Shown one piece after another: positions 24,663 through 33,671 of a DNA stretch of 34,768 nucleotides (positions are counted from its first letter, which is position 1; every line of letters starts with the position of its first letter). The DNA is from Pseudomonas sp. RGM2987 (GTDB lineage: Bacteria > Pseudomonadota > Gammaproteobacteria > Pseudomonadales > Pseudomonadaceae). Below the pieces are notes generated by a model that was not told where the DNA came from, did no database searches, and was given only the letters and a program-made list of their open reading frames with translations. The stretch is taken from contig NZ_JALJDX010000165.1 of the NCBI RefSeq assembly GCF_022952855.1, positions 1-34,768 on the forward strand, given 5' to 3'. The translations under genes and the position numbers were made by a program.

Positions 24663-25916
24663 ATGAAGCCCACACAGCATTTATTCCCCAGCCTCCTCGC
24701 CGTAGCCCTGACCGGAAGCGCCCTGCCCGTCCTGGCTGCGGAGTCAGGGTTTGTCGAAGATGCCAAGGCCACGCTGAACCTGCGCAATTTCTATTTCAAC
24801 CGCAACTTCACCAACCCGAACAACGCCCAGGGCAAGGCCGAGGAATGGACCCAGAGTTTCATCCTCGACGCCAAGTCCGGCTTCACCCAGGGCACGGTCG
24901 GTTTCGGCGTGGATGTGCTGGGCCTGTACTCGGTCAAGCTCGATGGCGGTCGCGGTACGGCGGGCACGCAATTGCTGCCGGTGCACGATGACGGGCGTCC
25001 GGCCGATGACTTCGGGCGCCTCGGTGTGGCGCTCAAGGCCAAGGTATCGAAGACCGAATTGAAGGTCGGCGAATGGATGCCGGTGCTGCCGATCCTGCGC
25101 TCTGACGACGGTCGCTCCCTGCCGCAAACTTTCCGCGGCGGCCAGGTCACGTCCACCGAGATCAACGGCCTGAGCCTTTATGGCGGCCAGTTCCGTGGCA
25201 ATAGCCCGCGCAACGACGCGAGCATGGAAGACATGTCGATGAACGGCCGTGGCGCGTTCACTTCCGATCGTTTCAATTTCGGCGGCGGCGAATATGCCTT
25301 CAATGACAAGCGCACCCAGGTCGGCGTGTGGTACGCGGAACTGTCCGACATCTACCAGCAGCAGTATTTCAACCTGACCCACAGCCAACCCATCGGCGAC
25401 TGGACCCTGGGCGCCAACCTCGGCTACTTCACCGGCAAGGAAGACGGCAGCGCCCTGGCCGGCGACCTGGACAACAAAACCGCGTTCGCCATGCTCTCGG
25501 CCAAGTACGGCGGCAACACCTTCTATGTCGGTCTGCAAAAAGTCGGCGGCGACGATGCCTGGATGCGCGTCAACGGCACCAGCGGCGGGACCCTGGCCAA
25601 CGACAGCTACAACTCCAGCTACGACAACGCCAAGGAAAAATCCTGGCAGTTGCGCCACGACTTCAACTTCGCCGCCGTCGGCGTCCCGGGCCTGAGCCTG
25701 ATGAACCGCTACATCAGTGGCGACAACGTGCACACCGCCACCGTCGACGACGGCAAGGAATGGGGCCGTGAAACCGAACTGGCCTACACGGTGCAGAGCG
25801 GCGCGCTGAAAAGCCTCAATGTGAAATGGCGCAATTCGACGATGCGTCGGGATTTCAATAACAACGAGTTCGATGAGAACCGTTTGATCGTCAGCTATCC
25901 GATCAGTTTGTTGTAA
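24663..25916 (+). CDS. OprD-family outer-membrane porin, probable pca-regulon porin (PcaP-like)
   Basis: A 417-residue outer-membrane porin with signal peptide 1-25 (ALTGSALPVLA). The mature start ESGFVEDAKATLNLRNFYFN is the OprD-family opening, followed by alternating beta strands such as GKAEEWTQSFILDAKSGFTQ. It ends VSYPISLL. OprD proteins admit amino acids or aromatic and other organic acids. The P. putida pca operon ends with a porin gene, pcaP. Here the porin lies next to pcaC but on the opposite strand, with its own PcaR-type box. A CACAACAA stretch just before a weak AGAGAAA ribosome binding site could be a Crc/Hfq target. I cannot assign the substrate from sequence alone. Confidence 0.88.
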   Translation: MKPTQHLFPSLLAVALTGSALPVLAAESGFVEDAKATLNLRNFYFNRNFTNPNNAQGKAEEWTQSFILDAKSGFTQGTVGFGVDVLGLYSVKLDGGRGTAGTQLLPVHDDGRPADDFGRLGVALKAKVSKTELKVGEWMPVLPILRSDDGRSLPQTFRGGQVTSTEINGLSLYGGQFRGNSPRNDASMEDMSMNGRGAFTSDRFNFGGGEYAFNDKRTQVGVWYAELSDIYQQQYFNLTHSQPIGDWTLGANLGYFTGKEDGSALAGDLDNKTAFAMLSAKYGGNTFYVGLQKVGGDDAWMRVNGTSGGTLANDSYNSSYDNAKEKSWQLRHDFNFAAVGVPGLSLMNRYISGDNVHTATVDDGKEWGRETELAYTVQSGALKSLNVKWRNSTMRRDFNNNEFDENRLIVSYPISLL

Positions 25917-25946
25917 GAGCCATCGGCGCGGGGCGCTGCTAATCCC

Positions 25947-26035
25947 TGTGGGAGCGGGTTTGCTCGCGAAGGCGGTGGCACATTCAGCATTATGCCAACT
26001 GACCCACCGCTTTCGCGAGCAAGCCCGCTCCCACA
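25947..26035. repeat. REPIN, family A, at a convergent 3' end
   Basis: Inward-facing family A REPs at 25947-25970 (one base diverged) and 26012-26035. The element sits between the convergent stops of the porin gene (25916) and pcaC (26053). Confidence 0.92.
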
Positions 26036-26052
26036 GGGAATTGGTGGCGGTC

Positions 26053-26445
26053 TTAAGCTCTGGATTCGACCCCGAGTTCATCCCACACCGACTCAGCCAG
26101 GTGGAACGTGGCATTGGCTGCCGGGATGCCGCAGTAGATCGCGCTCTGCATGATCACTTCCTTGATCTCGCTGCGGCTGACGCCGTTGTTGGCGGCGGCG
26201 CGCAGGTGGAGTTTGAGTTCTTCGTTGCGGTTCATGCCGATCAGCATGGCAATGGTGATCAGGCTGCGGGTATGGCGTGGCAGACCCGGGCGGGTCCAGA
26301 TGTCGCCCCAGGCGTGGCGGGTGATCATCTCCTGGAATTCGCTGTTGAACTCGTTCAGGGCATTGAGGCTGCGGTCGACGTGGGCATCGCCCAGCACCGC
26401 GCGGCGTACCTGCATGCCTTCGTCGTAACGTTGTTTCTCGTCCAC
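26053..26445 (-). CDS. pcaC: 4-carboxymuconolactone decarboxylase PcaC
   Basis: A 130-residue enzyme that decarboxylates gamma-carboxymuconolactone to beta-ketoadipate enol-lactone. The CMD family signature covers FQEMITRHAWGDIWTRPGLP (37-56) and LHLRAAANNGVSRSEIKEVI (about 79-98). The start is GTG at 26445: GAGGAG lies seven bases before it, and the resulting protein matches the usual PcaC length. The longer frame to the right would overlap pcaD out of phase. The ribosome binding site overlaps the pcaD TGA, ten bases away, so translation is probably coupled. Last gene of the pca cluster. Confidence 0.95.
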   Translation of the reverse strand: MDEKQRYDEGMQVRRAVLGDAHVDRSLNALNEFNSEFQEMITRHAWGDIWTRPGLPRHTRSLITIAMLIGMNRNEELKLHLRAAANNGVSRSEIKEVIMQSAIYCGIPAANATFHLAESVWDELGVESRA

Positions 26446-26455
26446 AAAAAACTCC

Positions 26456-27247
26456 TCAGGCGCCGAGCAGGAAATCCAGCACCCGCGCGCTGAACGCGGC
26501 GCCGGCCTGGACATTGGAAAGGTGCGCAGCACGGAACTCGGCGTACTGCGCCCCGCTGACTCGCTCCTGGATAAAGTGCCCACCCGACGGCGGCGTCACC
26601 GCATCTTCGGTGCCGGCAATCACCAGCAGCGGTACACGAATCGACGACAATTGCTCACGAAAATCCGCATCACGCACCGCCGCACAGTTGGCGGCATAGC
26701 CCTGCGGCGAGGTGGCGGCGAGCATGTCGGTGATCTTTTTCGCCTGCTCTGGATGAGCCTCGGCGAAGTCAGGGGTAAACCAACGGGCAATCGAGGCATC
26801 GCGCAACGCAACCATCGCTGCCTGACCGTCGCGCAGCACGGTTTCGATGCGCGGGTTCCATACCGACGGATCACCGATCTTGGCGGCGGTGTTGCACACC
26901 ACCAGTTTGTGCAAGCGCTCGCCAGCATTGATCCCCAGCCACTGGCCGATCAACCCGCCCATGGACAATCCACAGAAATGCACCCTGTCGATATCCAGGG
27001 CGTCGAGCATCGCCAGCACGTCGCCGCCCAGTTGTTCAATGCTGTAGGGCCCTTCAGTGACCAACGACCCGCCGTGCCCACGGGTGTCGAAACGCAGCAC
27101 GCGGAAATGCTCGCTGAACGCCGCAACCTGCTCGTCCCACATGTGCAGGTTGGTGCCCAACGAGTTGGAGAGCACCAGCACCGGGGCGTCTTGCGGCCCG
27201 TCGAATCGATAGTTCAGTTCGCCCTCGGCGAGTTTGACGAATCCCAC
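26456..27247 (-). CDS. pcaD: 3-oxoadipate enol-lactonase PcaD
   Basis: A 263-residue alpha/beta hydrolase that opens beta-ketoadipate enol-lactone to beta-ketoadipate. The oxyanion region is LSNSLGTNLHMWD, and the nucleophile elbow GLSMGG contains Ser95. Asp215 (AGTEDAVTPP) and His242 (RAAHLSNVQ) complete the triad. The start codon is GTG at 27247, preceded by AAGGAG at a good distance. It lies 12 bases after pcaB and 10 bases before pcaC, within a tight pcaBDC unit. Confidence 0.96.
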   Translation of the reverse strand: MGFVKLAEGELNYRFDGPQDAPVLVLSNSLGTNLHMWDEQVAAFSEHFRVLRFDTRGHGGSLVTEGPYSIEQLGGDVLAMLDALDIDRVHFCGLSMGGLIGQWLGINAGERLHKLVVCNTAAKIGDPSVWNPRIETVLRDGQAAMVALRDASIARWFTPDFAEAHPEQAKKITDMLAATSPQGYAANCAAVRDADFREQLSSIRVPLLVIAGTEDAVTPPSGGHFIQERVSGAQYAEFRAAHLSNVQAGAAFSARVLDFLLGA

Positions 27248-27259
27248 AACAATCTCCTT

Positions 27260-28624
27260 TCAGGCGTTAAGGGCAAAATGTTCGGCCACCGCCCGGGCGA
27301 CCCAGGTCTGGGCCTGGCCGAGGTAGTGGGCGGGGTTGAGCAGATGATCGAGTTCGACAGCGGACAATTGCGCGGTCACCTGGGGTTCGTCCCCCAGCAC
27401 GTCGCGCAAATGCCGCTGTTCGGCGACAGCGCGCTTGCAGCATTGCTCCAGCAGATGGTGCGCCGTATCGCGCCCGACCCGCTGGGCCAGGACGATGCTC
27501 ACCGCTTCGGCCAGCACCAGGCCCTGGGTCAGGTCCAGGTTGCGGGCCATGCGCGCCGCGTCCACTTCCAGCCCTTCGGCCAGCAACCGTGCCTGTTGCA
27601 AAGCGCCGGACACCAGGCAGCAAATCTCCGGCAAGGTTTCCCATTCAGCGTGCCACAGGCCCAGGCTGCGTTCGTGTTCCTGAGGCATGGCGCTGAACAG
27701 CGTCGACAGCAAACCCGGCACTCGCGTCGCGGCGCTGATCAACACTGCTGCGCCCACCGGGTTGCGCTTGTGGGGCATGGTAGACGAACCGCCCTTGCCC
27801 GGCGCCGCAGGCTCGAACGCTTCGCCGGCTTCGGTCTGCATCAGCAAACTGACGTCGCGGCCCAGTTTGCCCAGGCTGCCGGCGATCAAGCCCAGCACCG
27901 CTCCGAACTCCACCAGCCGATCACGCTGGGTGTGCCACGGTTGTTCCGGCAGGTTCAGTTGCAGTTCGGCGGCCAGCGCCTCGGCGATGGGCAAGGCTTG
28001 CTCACCCAAGGCGGCGAGCGTTCCGCAGGCGCCGCCGAATTGCAGCACCAGCAAGCGCGGCTTGAGTTCCTTCAGGCGTTGTCGGCTGCGGGTGATCGCC
28101 CCCAGCCACCCGGCGATTTTCATACCCAGGGTGACCGGCGTCGCATGCTGCAGCCAAGTGCGCCCGGCCATTGGCGTGGCGGCGTAGCGTTCCGCTTGCC
28201 TGGCCAGGGTGTCCGCCAGTTGCGCCAGTTCGCCTTCGATCAATTCCAGCGCCCGGCGCAATTGCAGCACCAACCCACTGTCCATGACATCCTGGCTGGT
28301 GGCGCCCAAATGCACGTAGCGCTCGGCCTCAGCGTCCTCGCTGGCGATACGCTTGCCCAACGCCTTGACCAGCGGGATCGCCGAATTGCCGGCGCTGGCA
28401 ATCGCTTCACCCAACGCCGAAAAATCGTACAACTGGGCACGACAGGCCTTCTCGATCGACGCCACCGCACCGTTGGGAATCAACCCCACCCGTGCCTCGG
28501 CCCGGGCCAGTGCTGCTTCGACATCCAGCATCGCCTGGACCCGCCCGGCGTCACAGAACACCTCGCGCATGTCGCGGGCGGTGAAGTAGGTATCGAACAG
28601 CTGATTGCCCGGTCGTTCGCTCAT
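27260..28624 (-). CDS. pcaB: 3-carboxy-cis,cis-muconate cycloisomerase PcaB
   Basis: A 454-residue enzyme of the fumarase/argininosuccinate lyase superfamily. It lactonises beta-carboxymuconate to gamma-carboxymuconolactone. The superfamily signature is GKGGSSTMPHKRNP (about 276-289). Conserved region 1 is HLGATSQDVMDSGLVLQL (105-122) and region 2 includes RTWLQHATPVTLG. The ATG at 28624 gives the typical PcaB start (MSERPGNQLFDTYFTARDMR); the frame extending beyond it is REPIN sequence. It is separated from pcaT by a family B REPIN rather than by tight coupling. Confidence 0.96.
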   Translation of the reverse strand: MSERPGNQLFDTYFTARDMREVFCDAGRVQAMLDVEAALARAEARVGLIPNGAVASIEKACRAQLYDFSALGEAIASAGNSAIPLVKALGKRIASEDAEAERYVHLGATSQDVMDSGLVLQLRRALELIEGELAQLADTLARQAERYAATPMAGRTWLQHATPVTLGMKIAGWLGAITRSRQRLKELKPRLLVLQFGGACGTLAALGEQALPIAEALAAELQLNLPEQPWHTQRDRLVEFGAVLGLIAGSLGKLGRDVSLLMQTEAGEAFEPAAPGKGGSSTMPHKRNPVGAAVLISAATRVPGLLSTLFSAMPQEHERSLGLWHAEWETLPEICCLVSGALQQARLLAEGLEVDAARMARNLDLTQGLVLAEAVSIVLAQRVGRDTAHHLLEQCCKRAVAEQRHLRDVLGDEPQVTAQLSAVELDHLLNPAHYLGQAQTWVARAVAEHFALNA

Positions 28625-28653
28625 AAAACAGTCCTTCGGAAAGTGAATGCTCT

Positions 28654-28759
28654 TGTGGCGAGGGAGCTTGCTCCCGCTGGGCTGCGTAGCAGCCTTTTTT
28701 GTGAGCGCTGCGCACTGGAGCGCCAGCCCGGTCAAGCGGGAGCAAGCTCCCTCGCCACA
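28654..28759. repeat. REPIN, family B, inside the pca cluster (pcaT-pcaB gap)
   Basis: Inward-facing family B copies at 28654-28678 and 28735-28759, occupying most of the 167-base gap between pcaT (stop at 28792) and pcaB (start at 28624). The folded form could shape differential mRNA stability between upstream and downstream pca genes. Confidence 0.9.
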
Positions 28760-28791
28760 TGAATCAAACAAGCCTTAAGTGAACAGGTGAG

Positions 28792-30087
28792 TCAAAGGTC
28801 GTGATGCAGATACGTCGGTTGCTTGGGCAGGCGCAGGCTGAACAGGAACGCCACCACCATCATGACCGTGACGTACCAATAGAAGGCGTTCTCCATGCCC
28901 TGGGCTTTGAGGCTCAAGGCAACGTACTCCGCCGAACCGCCAAAAATCGCATTCGCCACCGCATAGGCCAACCCTACCCCCAGCGCCCGCACTTCGGGTG
29001 GAAACATTTCAGCTTTCACCAGGCCACTGATGGAGGTGTAGAAACTGACGATCGCCAACGCGGCGGTAATCAGCACAAACGCCAGGAATGGACTGCTGAC
29101 ACTTTTGAGGGCCAGCAGGATCGGCACGGTGCACAACGCGCCCAGGCCGCCGAACCAGAGCATGGAATTACGCCGGCCGATCTTGTCCGCCAGCATGCCG
29201 AACAGCGGTTGCATGCACATATAAAGGAACAGCGCGCCGGTCATGATGTAACTGGCGGTCTTGGCGTGCAGCCCGGCGGTGTTTACCAGGTACTTCTGCA
29301 TGTAGGTGGTGAAGGTGTAGAAAATCAGCGAGCCGCCGGCGGTATAGCCCAACACGGTAATGAACGCGGCCTTGTGGTCGCGAAACAGCGCGCCAATACT
29401 GCCGGCGTCCTTGTTCTCGCGCATTTCCTTGCTGCTGGTTTCCTTCAGGGAACGGCGCAGGAACAGCGAGATCAACGCCGCCACCGCACCGACCACGAAC
29501 GGGATCCGCCAACCGTAGGCGCGCAGTTCGTCTTCGTTGAGAAACTGTTGCAGGATCACCACCAGCGACACCGCCAGCAATTGGCCGCCGATCAGCGTCA
29601 CGTACTGGAACGAGGCAAAGAAACCGCGCTGGCCCTTGAGGGCGACTTCGCTCATGTAGGTGGCCGTGGTGCCATACTCGCCGCCCACCGACAGGCCTTG
29701 CAGCAAACGCGCGAGCAACAACAGCACCGGCGCCCAGACGCCAATGTCCTTGTAGGTGGGCAGGCAGGCGATGAGCAACGAGCCGAAGCACATCATCAGC
29801 ACCGAAATCATCATTGAATTCTTGCGCCCGTGACGGTCCGCCACCCGGCCGAAAATCCAGCCGCCAATGGGTCGCATCAGGAACCCGGCGGCGAACACAC
29901 CGGCGGTGTTGACCAGTTGCACCGTGGGGTTGTCCGACGGGAAGAACGCCGGGGCGAAATAGATCGCGCAAAACGCATAGACGTAGAAGTCGAACCATTC
30001 GACCAGGTTGCCGGATGAGGCACCGACGATGGCGAAAATACGCTTGCTGCGCTCTTCGCCGGTGTAGTGGCTGGTTGGGGTGGTCAT
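28792..30087 (-). CDS. pcaT: MFS transporter PcaT, metabolite:H+ symporter (MHS) family
   Basis: A 431-residue inner-membrane protein with about twelve helices, related to alpha-ketoglutarate permease KgtP. Family marks are [20 protein letters not shown] (26-45), the motif A loop [14 protein letters not shown] and [20 protein letters not shown]. In P. putida PcaT is proposed to take up beta-ketoadipate or related dicarboxylates; the position between the pcaHG and pcaBDC genes supports the same here. It is flanked on both sides by family B REPINs, so it may not be co-transcribed evenly with its neighbours. Confidence 0.9.
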   Translation of the reverse strand: MTTPTSHYTGEERSKRIFAIVGASSGNLVEWFDFYVYAFCAIYFAPAFFPSDNPTVQLVNTAGVFAAGFLMRPIGGWIFGRVADRHGRKNSMMISVLMMCFGSLLIACLPTYKDIGVWAPVLLLLARLLQGLSVGGEYGTTATYMSEVALKGQRGFFASFQYVTLIGGQLLAVSLVVILQQFLNEDELRAYGWRIPFVVGAVAALISLFLRRSLKETSSKEMRENKDAGSIGALFRDHKAAFITVLGYTAGGSLIFYTFTTYMQKYLVNTAGLHAKTASYIMTGALFLYMCMQPLFGMLADKIGRRNSMLWFGGLGALCTVPILLALKSVSSPFLAFVLITAALAIVSFYTSISGLVKAEMFPPEVRALGVGLAYAVANAIFGGSAEYVALSLKAQGMENAFYWYVTVMMVVAFLFSLRLPKQPTYLHHDL

Positions 30088-30175
30088 GGGTTATTCACTC
30101 GTTGGGGACAGACAAAGTCTAGACACACTTCGTAACAGTCCCGTTCCACAGTTTTGCTGTGCCTGTACTGGCGCC

Positions 30176-30366
30176 ATCGCGGGCAAGCCTTGCCCCCACA
30201 GGGTTCATACCCTTGCTGTGGCCCTGCGGGTTGCTGTGGCGAGGGAGCTTGCTCCCGCTGGCTTGCGCAGCAAGCCCAAAAACCGGCGACCCGGTGTATC
30301 AGGATGCCCCCGCTGCCAGGTTTGCGACTGCTACGTAGCCGAGCGGGAGCAAGCTCCCTCGTCACA
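30176..30366. repeat. Degenerate REP plus REPIN, family B (pcaG-pcaT gap)
   Basis: A diverged family A-like copy (ATCGCGGGCAAGCCTTGCCC, 30176 onward) is followed by a family B REPIN with arms at 30235-30259 and 30342-30366. Together they fill the 292-base gap between pcaG and pcaT. No PcaR box is visible in this gap. Confidence 0.85.
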
Positions 30367-30379
30367 GGAACATCATGAC

Positions 30380-30946
30380 TCAGTAATCAAAGAACACCGT
30401 CTCGGCATCCGTCCCTTGCAACACTACATTCCACTGGTACACACCCGATGCATCGGGCTTGGTCACGATCGTGGCGCGACGCTCTTCGGGCACGCAGGCC
30501 AGCAACGGATCCGTCTCATTGGCCTGTTCGCCATCGAAGTAGATGCGCGTCAGCAGGTGCTTGACCAACCCGCGGGCGAACACCAGCACCACCAGGTGCG
30601 GCGCCTGGGTCGTGCCGTTCAGGCCCGGTACGCTCCCCGGTTTGATGGTGGTGAAGCGAAAGCGCCCTTCGGCGTCCACCGGCACCCGGCCGAAGCCGTC
30701 GAAATGCGGGTCCAGGGGCTTGTCCTGCTCGTCCTCGGGATGGGCGTATTTACCGGCGGCGTTGGCCTGCCAGACTTCCAGCATCGCGTCGTTGACGAAC
30801 TCGCCGTTGCCGTCAATCACCTGCCCGGTGATCGCCACGCGCTGGCCAAGGGTCTGGGGAACAGTCAGGTCTTCGCGGTTCAGCCAGGTCAGGCCAATGT
30901 GGTAGTAAGGGCCCACGGTGTGGGACGTGGTAGCGGTGAGCGTCAT
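30380..30946 (-). CDS. pcaG: Protocatechuate 3,4-dioxygenase alpha subunit PcaG
   Basis: A 188-residue non-catalytic partner subunit of the ring-cleaving dioxygenase. It starts MTLTATTSHTVGPYYHIGLT, typical of the alpha chain, and shares the fold-defining stretch AMLEVWQANAAGKYAHPEDE with the beta chain. It lacks the full set of iron ligands, as expected. The ATG at 30946 follows the pcaH TAA by one base, and its GGAGAAATAAG leader overlaps the end of pcaH, so coupling is likely. P. putida PcaG is slightly longer (about 200). Confidence 0.95.
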   Translation of the reverse strand: MTLTATTSHTVGPYYHIGLTWLNREDLTVPQTLGQRVAITGQVIDGNGEFVNDAMLEVWQANAAGKYAHPEDEQDKPLDPHFDGFGRVPVDAEGRFRFTTIKPGSVPGLNGTTQAPHLVVLVFARGLVKHLLTRIYFDGEQANETDPLLACVPEERRATIVTKPDASGVYQWNVVLQGTDAETVFFDY

Positions 30947-30947
30947 C

Positions 30948-31652
30948 TTATTTCTCCATCGGCGTGGCATCGCGGCCGCGCAAGACGATGTCCCAGCGAT
31001 AACCGAGGGCGTAGTGAGGGATGGTTTTTTCCAGGTCGAAGCTGGCGATCAGGCGTTCCTTGGCACTCGTGTCCGGTACGCAGTTGTAGATCGGATCGTA
31101 GGCCAGCAACGGATCGCCAGGGAAATACATCTGCGTCACCAGGCGCGTCAGGATGCTTGGCCCGAACAGTGAGAAATGGATATGCGCCGGGCGCCAGGCA
31201 TTGTGGTGATTGCCCCACGGGTAGGCGCCTGGCTTGATGGTCTGGAACTGATACCAACCCTCGGCGTCGGTGACGGTGCGACCGGTGCCGGTAAAATTCG
31301 GGTCCAGGGGCGCGTCATGTTTGTCGCGGTCGTGGTGGTAACGCCCGGCGGCGTTGGCCTGCCAGATCTCCACCAGAATGCCCGGCACGGGATGGCCGTT
31401 CTCGTCCAGTACGCGCCCGTGAATGATGATCCGCTCGCCCAACGGCTCGCCGCTGTGCTGGGCGGTCAGGTCGCTGTCCTTCTCCTGCACGCGGTCCGCG
31501 CCTACGGTGGGCCCGGTGATTTCCGACAGCGAATGGGGCAAGAACACCAATGGCTTGGACGGCGAACGCAGGTTGGTGGACTGGTACGGCGGGTGCAGAT
31601 ACTCCGGCTGGGTGCCCGCTTGAGGGCGACGATAACCAGGCTTGTCAGTCAT
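30948..31652 (-). CDS. pcaH: Protocatechuate 3,4-dioxygenase beta subunit PcaH
   Basis: A 234-residue catalytic subunit that carries the Fe(III) centre and cleaves protocatechuate between its hydroxyls to beta-carboxymuconate. The ligands are visible: Tyr105 (AGRYHH), Tyr144 (GAYPWG), His157 and His159 (RPAHIHF), with the conserved Arg154. These are offset by three from the P. putida numbering, so the site is intact. A GAGGAA ribosome binding site precedes the ATG. It follows pcaF after 37 bases and is coupled to pcaG. In P. putida and P. aeruginosa pcaHG lies apart from pcaIJF/BDC; here they are joined. Confidence 0.97.
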   Translation of the reverse strand: MTDKPGYRRPQAGTQPEYLHPPYQSTNLRSPSKPLVFLPHSLSEITGPTVGADRVQEKDSDLTAQHSGEPLGERIIIHGRVLDENGHPVPGILVEIWQANAAGRYHHDRDKHDAPLDPNFTGTGRTVTDAEGWYQFQTIKPGAYPWGNHHNAWRPAHIHFSLFGPSILTRLVTQMYFPGDPLLAYDPIYNCVPDTSAKERLIASFDLEKTIPHYALGYRWDIVLRGRDATPMEK

Positions 31653-31689
31653 GAAGCGTTCCTCGGTTTCTTATAAGTTGAACGGCGCG

Positions 31690-32892
31690 TCAGACGCGTT
31701 CGATAGCCAATGCCAAGCCCTGGCCGACGCCGACACACATGGTCGCCAGACCTCTGCGGCCGCCGGTCTTTTCCAGATGATGCAGCGCGGTCAACACCAG
31801 CCGCGCCCCGCTCATGCCCAGCGGATGACCAAGGGCGATGGCGCCGCCGTTCGGGTTGACCTGCGGCGCGTCGTCCGCCAGCCCAAGGTCGCGCAGCACC
31901 GCCAGGCCTTGGCTGGCAAAGGCTTCGTTGAGCTCGATCACGTCGAAGTCTGCCACCGCCAGGCCCAGGCGCTCGGTGAGCTTGCGCACCGCCGGCACCG
32001 GGCCGATGCCCATCACCCGAGGTGCGACGCCGGCACTGGCCATGCCCAGGACTTTGCCGCGTGGCGTCAGGCCATGTTTCTTCACCGCGTCGGCCGAAGC
32101 CAGGATCAACGCAGCCGCGCCGTCGTTGACCCCCGACGCGTTGCCGGCGGTGACGGTTTTGTCAGGACCGTTGACCGGCTTGAGTTTGCTCAAGGTTTCC
32201 AGCGTGGTATCGGCACGGGGATGCTCGTCCTGCTCGACCACGGTTTCGCCTTTCTTGTGGGCGATCCGCACCGGGACGATTTCCTCGGCGAAGAAACCGG
32301 CGGCCTGGGCCGCCGCCGCACGCTGTTGGCTGCGCACGGCGAACGCATCCTGGTCGGCGCGTGACACTGCGTACTCATCAGCCACGTTGTCCGCGGTCTG
32401 CGGCATCGCATCCACACCGTACTGGGCTTTCATCAACGGATTGATAAAGCGCCAGCCGATGGTGGTGTCTTCCAGTTTCATGTTGCGCGAAAACGCCGCG
32501 TCGGCCTTGCCCATCACGAACGGTGCGCGGGACATCGACTCCACACCGCCGGCAATCGCCAGTTCCATTTCGCCGCTGGCAATGGCGCGGAACGCGGTGC
32601 CGATGGCGTCCATGCCCGAAGCGCAGAGGCGGTTGAGGGTCACGCCGGGAATGCTTTCCGGCAGGCCCGCCAGCAACAGGCCCATGCGCGCCACGTTGCG
32701 GTTGTCTTCGCCGGCCTGGTTGGCGCAACCGAGGAACACCTCATCCACCACGCTCCAATCCACCGACGGGTTGCGCTCCATCAGCGCCTTGATCGGCACC
32801 GCCGCCAGGTCATCGGCGCGCACGCCGGACAAGCCGCCGCCGAAGCGGCCGATGGGGGTCCGAATCGCATCACAGATATAAACGTCGCGCAT
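31690..32892 (-). CDS. pcaF: 3-oxoadipyl-CoA thiolase PcaF
   Basis: A 400-residue thiolase that splits beta-ketoadipyl-CoA into succinyl-CoA and acetyl-CoA. The acyl-acceptor Cys90 is in [10 protein letters not shown]. His356 is in [16 protein letters not shown] and the proton-transfer Cys386 in MCVGVGQG. Start ATG at 32892 shares its A with the TGA of pcaJ (TGATG), so it is translationally coupled. Length and opening [19 protein letters not shown] are those of PcaF/PaaJ-type thiolases rather than acetoacetyl-CoA thiolases. Confidence 0.96.
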   Translation of the reverse strand: MRDVYICDAIRTPIGRFGGGLSGVRADDLAAVPIKALMERNPSVDWSVVDEVFLGCANQAGEDNRNVARMGLLLAGLPESIPGVTLNRLCASGMDAIGTAFRAIASGEMELAIAGGVESMSRAPFVMGKADAAFSRNMKLEDTTIGWRFINPLMKAQYGVDAMPQTADNVADEYAVSRADQDAFAVRSQQRAAAAQAAGFFAEEIVPVRIAHKKGETVVEQDEHPRADTTLETLSKLKPVNGPDKTVTAGNASGVNDGAAALILASADAVKKHGLTPRGKVLGMASAGVAPRVMGIGPVPAVRKLTERLGLAVADFDVIELNEAFASQGLAVLRDLGLADDAPQVNPNGGAIALGHPLGMSGARLVLTALHHLEKTGGRRGLATMCVGVGQGLALAIERV

Positions 32893-33671
32893 CAGGCTTC
32901 TCCCGGTGCCTGGCCATGGGCCGCTGCGGTGCGAGCTTCGAGATCGCGCAAGGCGCGCAGCTCCACTTCGGTCGGCTCGGCGGTGGTTTGCATCTGGTCG
33001 GCGAAACGGATCGCCCACCCGGTGGCGGCAATGACTTGCTCGCGGGTCACGCCGGGGTGCAGTGAAGTGACCACGAATTCATGGGTGCCGGCTTCCGGTT
33101 CCATGATGCACAGGTCGGTGATGATGCCCACCGGCCCCGCGCCTGGCAGCCCGAGGCGTTTGCGCGAATCGCCGCCCTCGCCGTGACCGACCGAGGTGAT
33201 GAAATCCAGCTTGTCGACAAACGAACGGGCCGACTGCTTGAGGATGATCAATACGCTCTTGGCGGAACCTGCAATCTCCGGCGCGCCACCGGCCCCCGGC
33301 AAGCGGACTTTCGGTTGATGGTAGTCGCCCACCACGGTGGTGTTGATGTTGCCGAAACGGTCGACTTGCGCCGCGCCGAGGAAACCGACGTCGATACGCC
33401 CGCCCTGCAACCAATAGCGAAAAATCTCACCGGTCGGCACAACGGTGTCGGCGGTCTCCGCCAGCTCACCGTCACCGATGGACAACGGCAGGACGCTGGG
33501 CTTGGCACCGATCGGACCGGACTCGTAGATCAGCACGACATCTGGCGACGAGGTCAGCCGTGCCAGGTTGGCGGCTTTCGACGGCAGGCCGATGCCGACG
33601 AAGCATACCGCGTTGTTTTTCAAGCGACGGGCCGCGGCGACGGTCATCATTTCGTTGGTGGAGTACGTCAT
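32892..33671 (-). CDS. pcaJ: 3-oxoadipate CoA-transferase subunit B (PcaJ, CatJ-like long form)
   Basis: A 259-residue CoA-transferase beta subunit. Glu50 in [10 protein letters not shown] is the expected catalytic glutamate that forms the CoA thioester. The subunit transfers CoA from succinyl-CoA to beta-ketoadipate together with PcaI. At 259 residues it matches CatJ of P. knackmussii and the P. aeruginosa gene next to pcaF, and is longer than the P. putida PcaJ (213). It overlaps pcaI by four bases (ATGA) and pcaF by one. Confidence 0.93.
   Translation of the reverse strand: MTYSTNEMMTVAAARRLKNNAVCFVGIGLPSKAANLARLTSSPDVVLIYESGPIGAKPSVLPLSIGDGELAETADTVVPTGEIFRYWLQGGRIDVGFLGAAQVDRFGNINTTVVGDYHQPKVRLPGAGGAPEIAGSAKSVLIILKQSARSFVDKLDFITSVGHGEGGDSRKRLGLPGAGPVGIITDLCIMEPEAGTHEFVVTSLHPGVTREQVIAATGWAIRFADQMQTTAEPTEVELRALRDLEARTAAAHGQAPGEA

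Noticed and set aside
26522..28762. Very long plus-strand frame across pcaD and pcaB (746 codons)
   Set aside because: It spans two well-supported minus-strand enzymes, has low-complexity Gln/Arg/His-rich sequence and ends in REPIN sequence.
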